The translations under genes were made by a program, and so were the position numbers. From JAGTVG01 sp963699805 (lineage in GTDB: Bacteria; Bacteroidota; Bacteroidia; Cytophagales; Cyclobacteriaceae), in NCBI GenBank assembly GCA_963699805.1, contig CAVOVH010000015.1, positions 62,001-126,000 on the forward strand: a stretch of 64,000 nt of DNA. Reading direction: 5' to 3'. Position 1 is the stretch's first letter, and the number at the start of each line of letters is the position of its first letter. The notes below the pieces were generated by a model. The model saw only the letters and a program-made list of their open reading frames with translations, did not search any database and had not been told where the DNA came from. Of the stretch, positions 61,846 to 64,000 are shown one piece after another.

Positions 61846-61998
61846 TCTATTTTCTGTTTTTCAACCTCATAGAGGATCATATCTTAAATTGAATCAAAGA
61901 AAATCTTTGACTGGATTTATTATAAAAACTTTCTGGTATGTTTTTAAAGATCATGGACCATCAGTAATTTAAGCGTATAAAACATTCGAATACATTTT

Positions 61999-63069
61999 GT
62001 GAAAGGAATATTTGCTCCATTATCCAAGAATAAAACAAAAAGACTCCAACAGGGAGGTGTTTTTGTACCCAGCCCGCTGGCACTGGATGAAAACAAAACG
62101 CCGATCGAGTCCTACCAGCGGTTACTGACCCTGTATTATATAAAATCAGGAGCTACTGCGGTGGTGCCAGGAGCACATACCGGGGAGTTTGCACTGAACG
62201 ATCTGGAGATCTATAGGGACTGGTTAAGGTGGGTAAAAGAGATGACAGTTGATTATGGTGAAAAAATGATCCTGATGGCGGCCGTAGGAGGGAATAACTT
62301 CATGAAACAGGTGGAACTGGCGGCTGAATTCGGTTATGACCTGGTGATGATTGCCCCCACTGCTTTTTCGGGTAAAAATGAAAAAGAAGTGATTGGCATG
62401 ATTCAAACCGTTGCCATGATAATACCGATATTTGGATTTGAATTACAAAGAGCGATTCCTGGAGCCTATTCATTCAGTCTTCAGTTATGGGAATCCCTGT
62501 TTGAATTCTCCTATGGGGCGAAAGGGGCCTCCTTCGATACCTATCGTTCATTGGTCATGCTAGAAGCTGCCGCCAGATCCCCAAGAAAGGAATTTTTAAC
62601 TTTATTGACCGGCAATGATGACAGGATCGTGGATGATCTGATGGGAGAATATGCATTTGAAATTGAGGGAGAAAAATCAGTGGTTCAATATCATGGTGGG
62701 CTTCTTGGACATCTGGCAACCGATACACGTGCTGCCGTAAAATGGGTTCAGAAAATATTGGATAAAAGGAAAACAGGATATTGGGATTTCAGCCTTTCAG
62801 AAAAAGCACTGGCCCATGCTGTGAACCGATGTAATATGGCTTTATTCGACGCCTTGGGAAATTTTGAGAATTCGGTCTGGGGGGTTAAATACAGATTGAC
62901 TTCACTTGGTTTACTACCTGCTCCCAATTGTTTTGCTGAAACAGGCCGCTCCGGACAGGCAGAAGCAATCGATCGGGTATATCGGGAATACCCGGAGATC
63001 ACTGATCATGAATTCCTCCGGGAAAACCTGGAAAGTTTTAAAAAGGAGGTAGGGATCCGGAATGGATAG
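61999..63069 (+). CDS. DHDPS/NAL-superfamily protein with atypical active site
   Basis: A 356-residue member of the class I pyruvate-dependent aldolase superfamily (DapA/NanA/KdgA). The Schiff-base Lys is at GAKGASFD (Lys175), and the N-terminal VFVPSPLALDENKTPI and GAHTGEF segments correspond to the usual pyruvate site, but HTGEF replaces TTGE. The strand-4 YNxP motif, which normally provides the catalytic Tyr, is FELQRAIPG here, so that Tyr is missing. The protein is about 60 residues longer than DapA because of a C-terminal extension. The start is GTG; a stop codon seven codons upstream leaves no ATG alternative. It is preceded by the KdgT/VOC genes and followed by a terminator. Confidence 0.75.
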   Translation: MKGIFAPLSKNKTKRLQQGGVFVPSPLALDENKTPIESYQRLLTLYYIKSGATAVVPGAHTGEFALNDLEIYRDWLRWVKEMTVDYGEKMILMAAVGGNNFMKQVELAAEFGYDLVMIAPTAFSGKNEKEVIGMIQTVAMIIPIFGFELQRAIPGAYSFSLQLWESLFEFSYGAKGASFDTYRSLVMLEAAARSPRKEFLTLLTGNDDRIVDDLMGEYAFEIEGEKSVVQYHGGLLGHLATDTRAAVKWVQKILDKRKTGYWDFSLSEKALAHAVNRCNMALFDALGNFENSVWGVKYRLTSLGLLPAPNCFAETGRSGQAEAIDRVYREYPEITDHEFLRENLESFKKEVGIRNG

Positions 63070-63120
63070 TTGATCTAAAATATTATTAGCATTGTGGGAC
63101 CTGTTGCCTAAATAGTGAAA

Positions 63121-63160
63121 AATCGTATTTTAAATGATTGAATACATCTAAAATACGATT
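63121..63160. terminator. Intrinsic terminator (AT-rich stem)
   Basis: Perfect 12-base inverted repeat AATCGTATTTTA (63121-63132) and TAAAATACGATT (63149-63160) with a 16-base loop, about 50 bases beyond the DHDPS-like stop. A-rich on the left, AATAAAAAT on the right. Confidence 0.6.
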
Positions 63161-63186
63161 AATAAAAATATAAATAATGATCGAAA

Positions 63187-63213
63187 TTCCCCTCCTTGGA
63201 GGGCAGGTCCAGG
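63187..63213. repeat. REP-like palindromic intergenic element, copy 2
   Basis: CCCTCC-TT-GGAGGG palindrome followed by CAGGTCCAGG; similar to the copy at 52329-52357. It lies between the DHDPS-like gene and the epimerase. Confidence 0.5.
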
Positions 63214-63292
63214 ATATATTCCGGAAGAAGAATAGTGGATATAAAACTGAAAATGAGTTCTTTAACATTAATCAGATATAATTTTAGTTTAA

Positions 63293-64000
63293 ATGAAATT
63301 CAGTGATATAGAAAACGAAAAGCAGCTCTGGGATTTTATGACGGATCCCTCTGAAAAATTAGTTCAGTGTGTTTCGCGGCTGGATGGAGACTTGCTCGTG
63401 CTGGGTGGAAGTGGTAAGATGGGAAAAGAGCTGGTAGGATTGATCCGGAATGCAGATCGTCTGACTGGTAAATCACGGAATATTCAGGTCGCCTCCACCT
63501 TTTCAAATAAGGAGGATCGGGACATCTTTAATGAAATGAATGTAACCTGTCTGAAAGGCGATCTTTCTGAAGAAAAATTTATTCAATCTTTACCGGAGGC
63601 TCCTTTTGTGATATATATGCTGGGATTCAAATTTGGGAGTAGATCTGACTGGAGAAAGACCTTTCACATAAACGCCATTGTACCTTATCTCATTGGGAAG
63701 AAATACCCTCATTCCAGGGTTGTTGTTTTTTCCTCTGGCAATCCTTACCCGCATACCCCGGTTTCAGAGGGAGGATGTATCGAAACTGATCCCCTGGATC
63801 CGGCCGGGATCTACGGCTGGAGTATTGTCGCCAGGGAAGGAGCCTTTGCTACCACAGCGCTGCAATTTCCGGATCAGAAATTATGTTTCTTCAGGCTCAT
63901 GTATGCACAACATTTATATTATGGGGTATTGGTTGATCTTGCCCGGATGGTCTGGAATAACGAACCAATTTCCCTGAAAATGCCTGCCGTCAATCTGATA
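63293..64000 (+). CDS. NAD-dependent epimerase-family protein, cut by the window end
   Basis: The first 236 codons of an oxidoreductase of the extended-SDR/epimerase group, starting ATG-AAA-TTC at 63293 and still open at 64000. The Rossmann loop is LLVLGGSGKMGKEL (residues 34-47). The usual YxxxK is YGWSI: the Lys is replaced by Ile, and RE follows shortly after (VAREGAF), as is typical of a subgroup of epimerase-like proteins seen near DHDPS-family and sugar-acid genes. So catalysis may differ from that of normal epimerases. It follows the terminator at 63121-63160 and is probably a separate transcript in the same direction. Confidence 0.75.
   Translation, partial: MKFSDIENEKQLWDFMTDPSEKLVQCVSRLDGDLLVLGGSGKMGKELVGLIRNADRLTGKSRNIQVASTFSNKEDRDIFNEMNVTCLKGDLSEEKFIQSLPEAPFVIYMLGFKFGSRSDWRKTFHINAIVPYLIGKKYPHSRVVVFSSGNPYPHTPVSEGGCIETDPLDPAGIYGWSIVAREGAFATTALQFPDQKLCFFRLMYAQHLYYGVLVDLARMVWNNEPISLKMPAVNLI

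Noticed and set aside
61991..61998. TTTA-N19-TACATTTT as a promoter for the DHDPS-like gene
   Set aside because: The box abuts the GTG start, so transcription would begin inside the gene.
1..64000. SusC/SusD, TonB receptors, insertion sequences, tRNA, rRNA
   Set aside because: None was recognised in either strand of the window.

Overview
The window comes from a member of the Bacteroidota, probably a free-living (marine or sediment) glycan degrader of the Bacteroidales/Marinilabiliales or Cytophagales type. The signs are a C-terminal type IX secretion sorting domain on a CotH protein, many lipoproteins and enzymes with twin-arginine-like leaders, families typical of the phylum (GH97, DUF5916/CBM9, DUF4382, DUF418), promoters of the TTTG-N19-TAnnTTTG kind, and few strong Shine-Dalgarno sites. 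GC content looks low-to-mid 40s by eye. I found no rRNA, tRNA, CRISPR array, insertion sequence, phage gene, or SusC/SusD pair.

Layout. 0.1-6.4 kb: sugar-kinase-like phosphotransferase, T9SS-exported CotH kinase, small GRAM and membrane proteins, peptidase T, DUF4382 lipoprotein. 6.5-16.1 kb: exported carbohydrate enzymes (two xylose-isomerase-like TIM barrels, GH97, acetyl-esterase-like hydrolase, sulfatase, GH29 fucosidase) and a coiled-coil exported protein; this looks like a small locus for a sulfated, fucosylated and acetylated glycan. 16.2-24.2 kb: housekeeping/envelope genes (AsmA-like, AI-2E-type permease, epimerase, class V aminotransferase homologue, PLD-like nuclease). 24.4-30.9 kb: an 18-bp minisatellite, then a compact TetR-TolC-adaptor-RND efflux operon. 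31-47.5 kb: mixed singletons (putative glycosidase, serine hydrolase, DUF5916 barrel, B12 radical SAM, OM barrel, TPR histidine kinase, adenylate cyclase) and two broken genes: a DUF418 membrane protein with a stop and a frameshift, and a lipocalin-like lipoprotein interrupted by one TAG.

47.7-64 kb is the most coherent block, all on the plus strand: GH38 mannosidase-like, URO-D-like protein (start overlaps the GH38 stop), a lipoprotein glycosidase, GntP permease, LarA-like nickel racemase homologue, DUF1537 four-carbon acid kinase, PdxA2-like dehydrogenase, GNAT, KdgT-like permease, VOC protein, an atypical DHDPS-family protein and an atypical epimerase cut by the window end. My reading is a sugar-acid catabolic operon: uptake of a tetronate, C2 epimerisation by a LarA-type enzyme, phosphorylation at C4 by the kinase, and oxidation/decarboxylation to dihydroxyacetone phosphate by PdxA2, next to a second module for a keto-deoxy sugar acid. 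The LarA step is the main new idea here and is inference from context.
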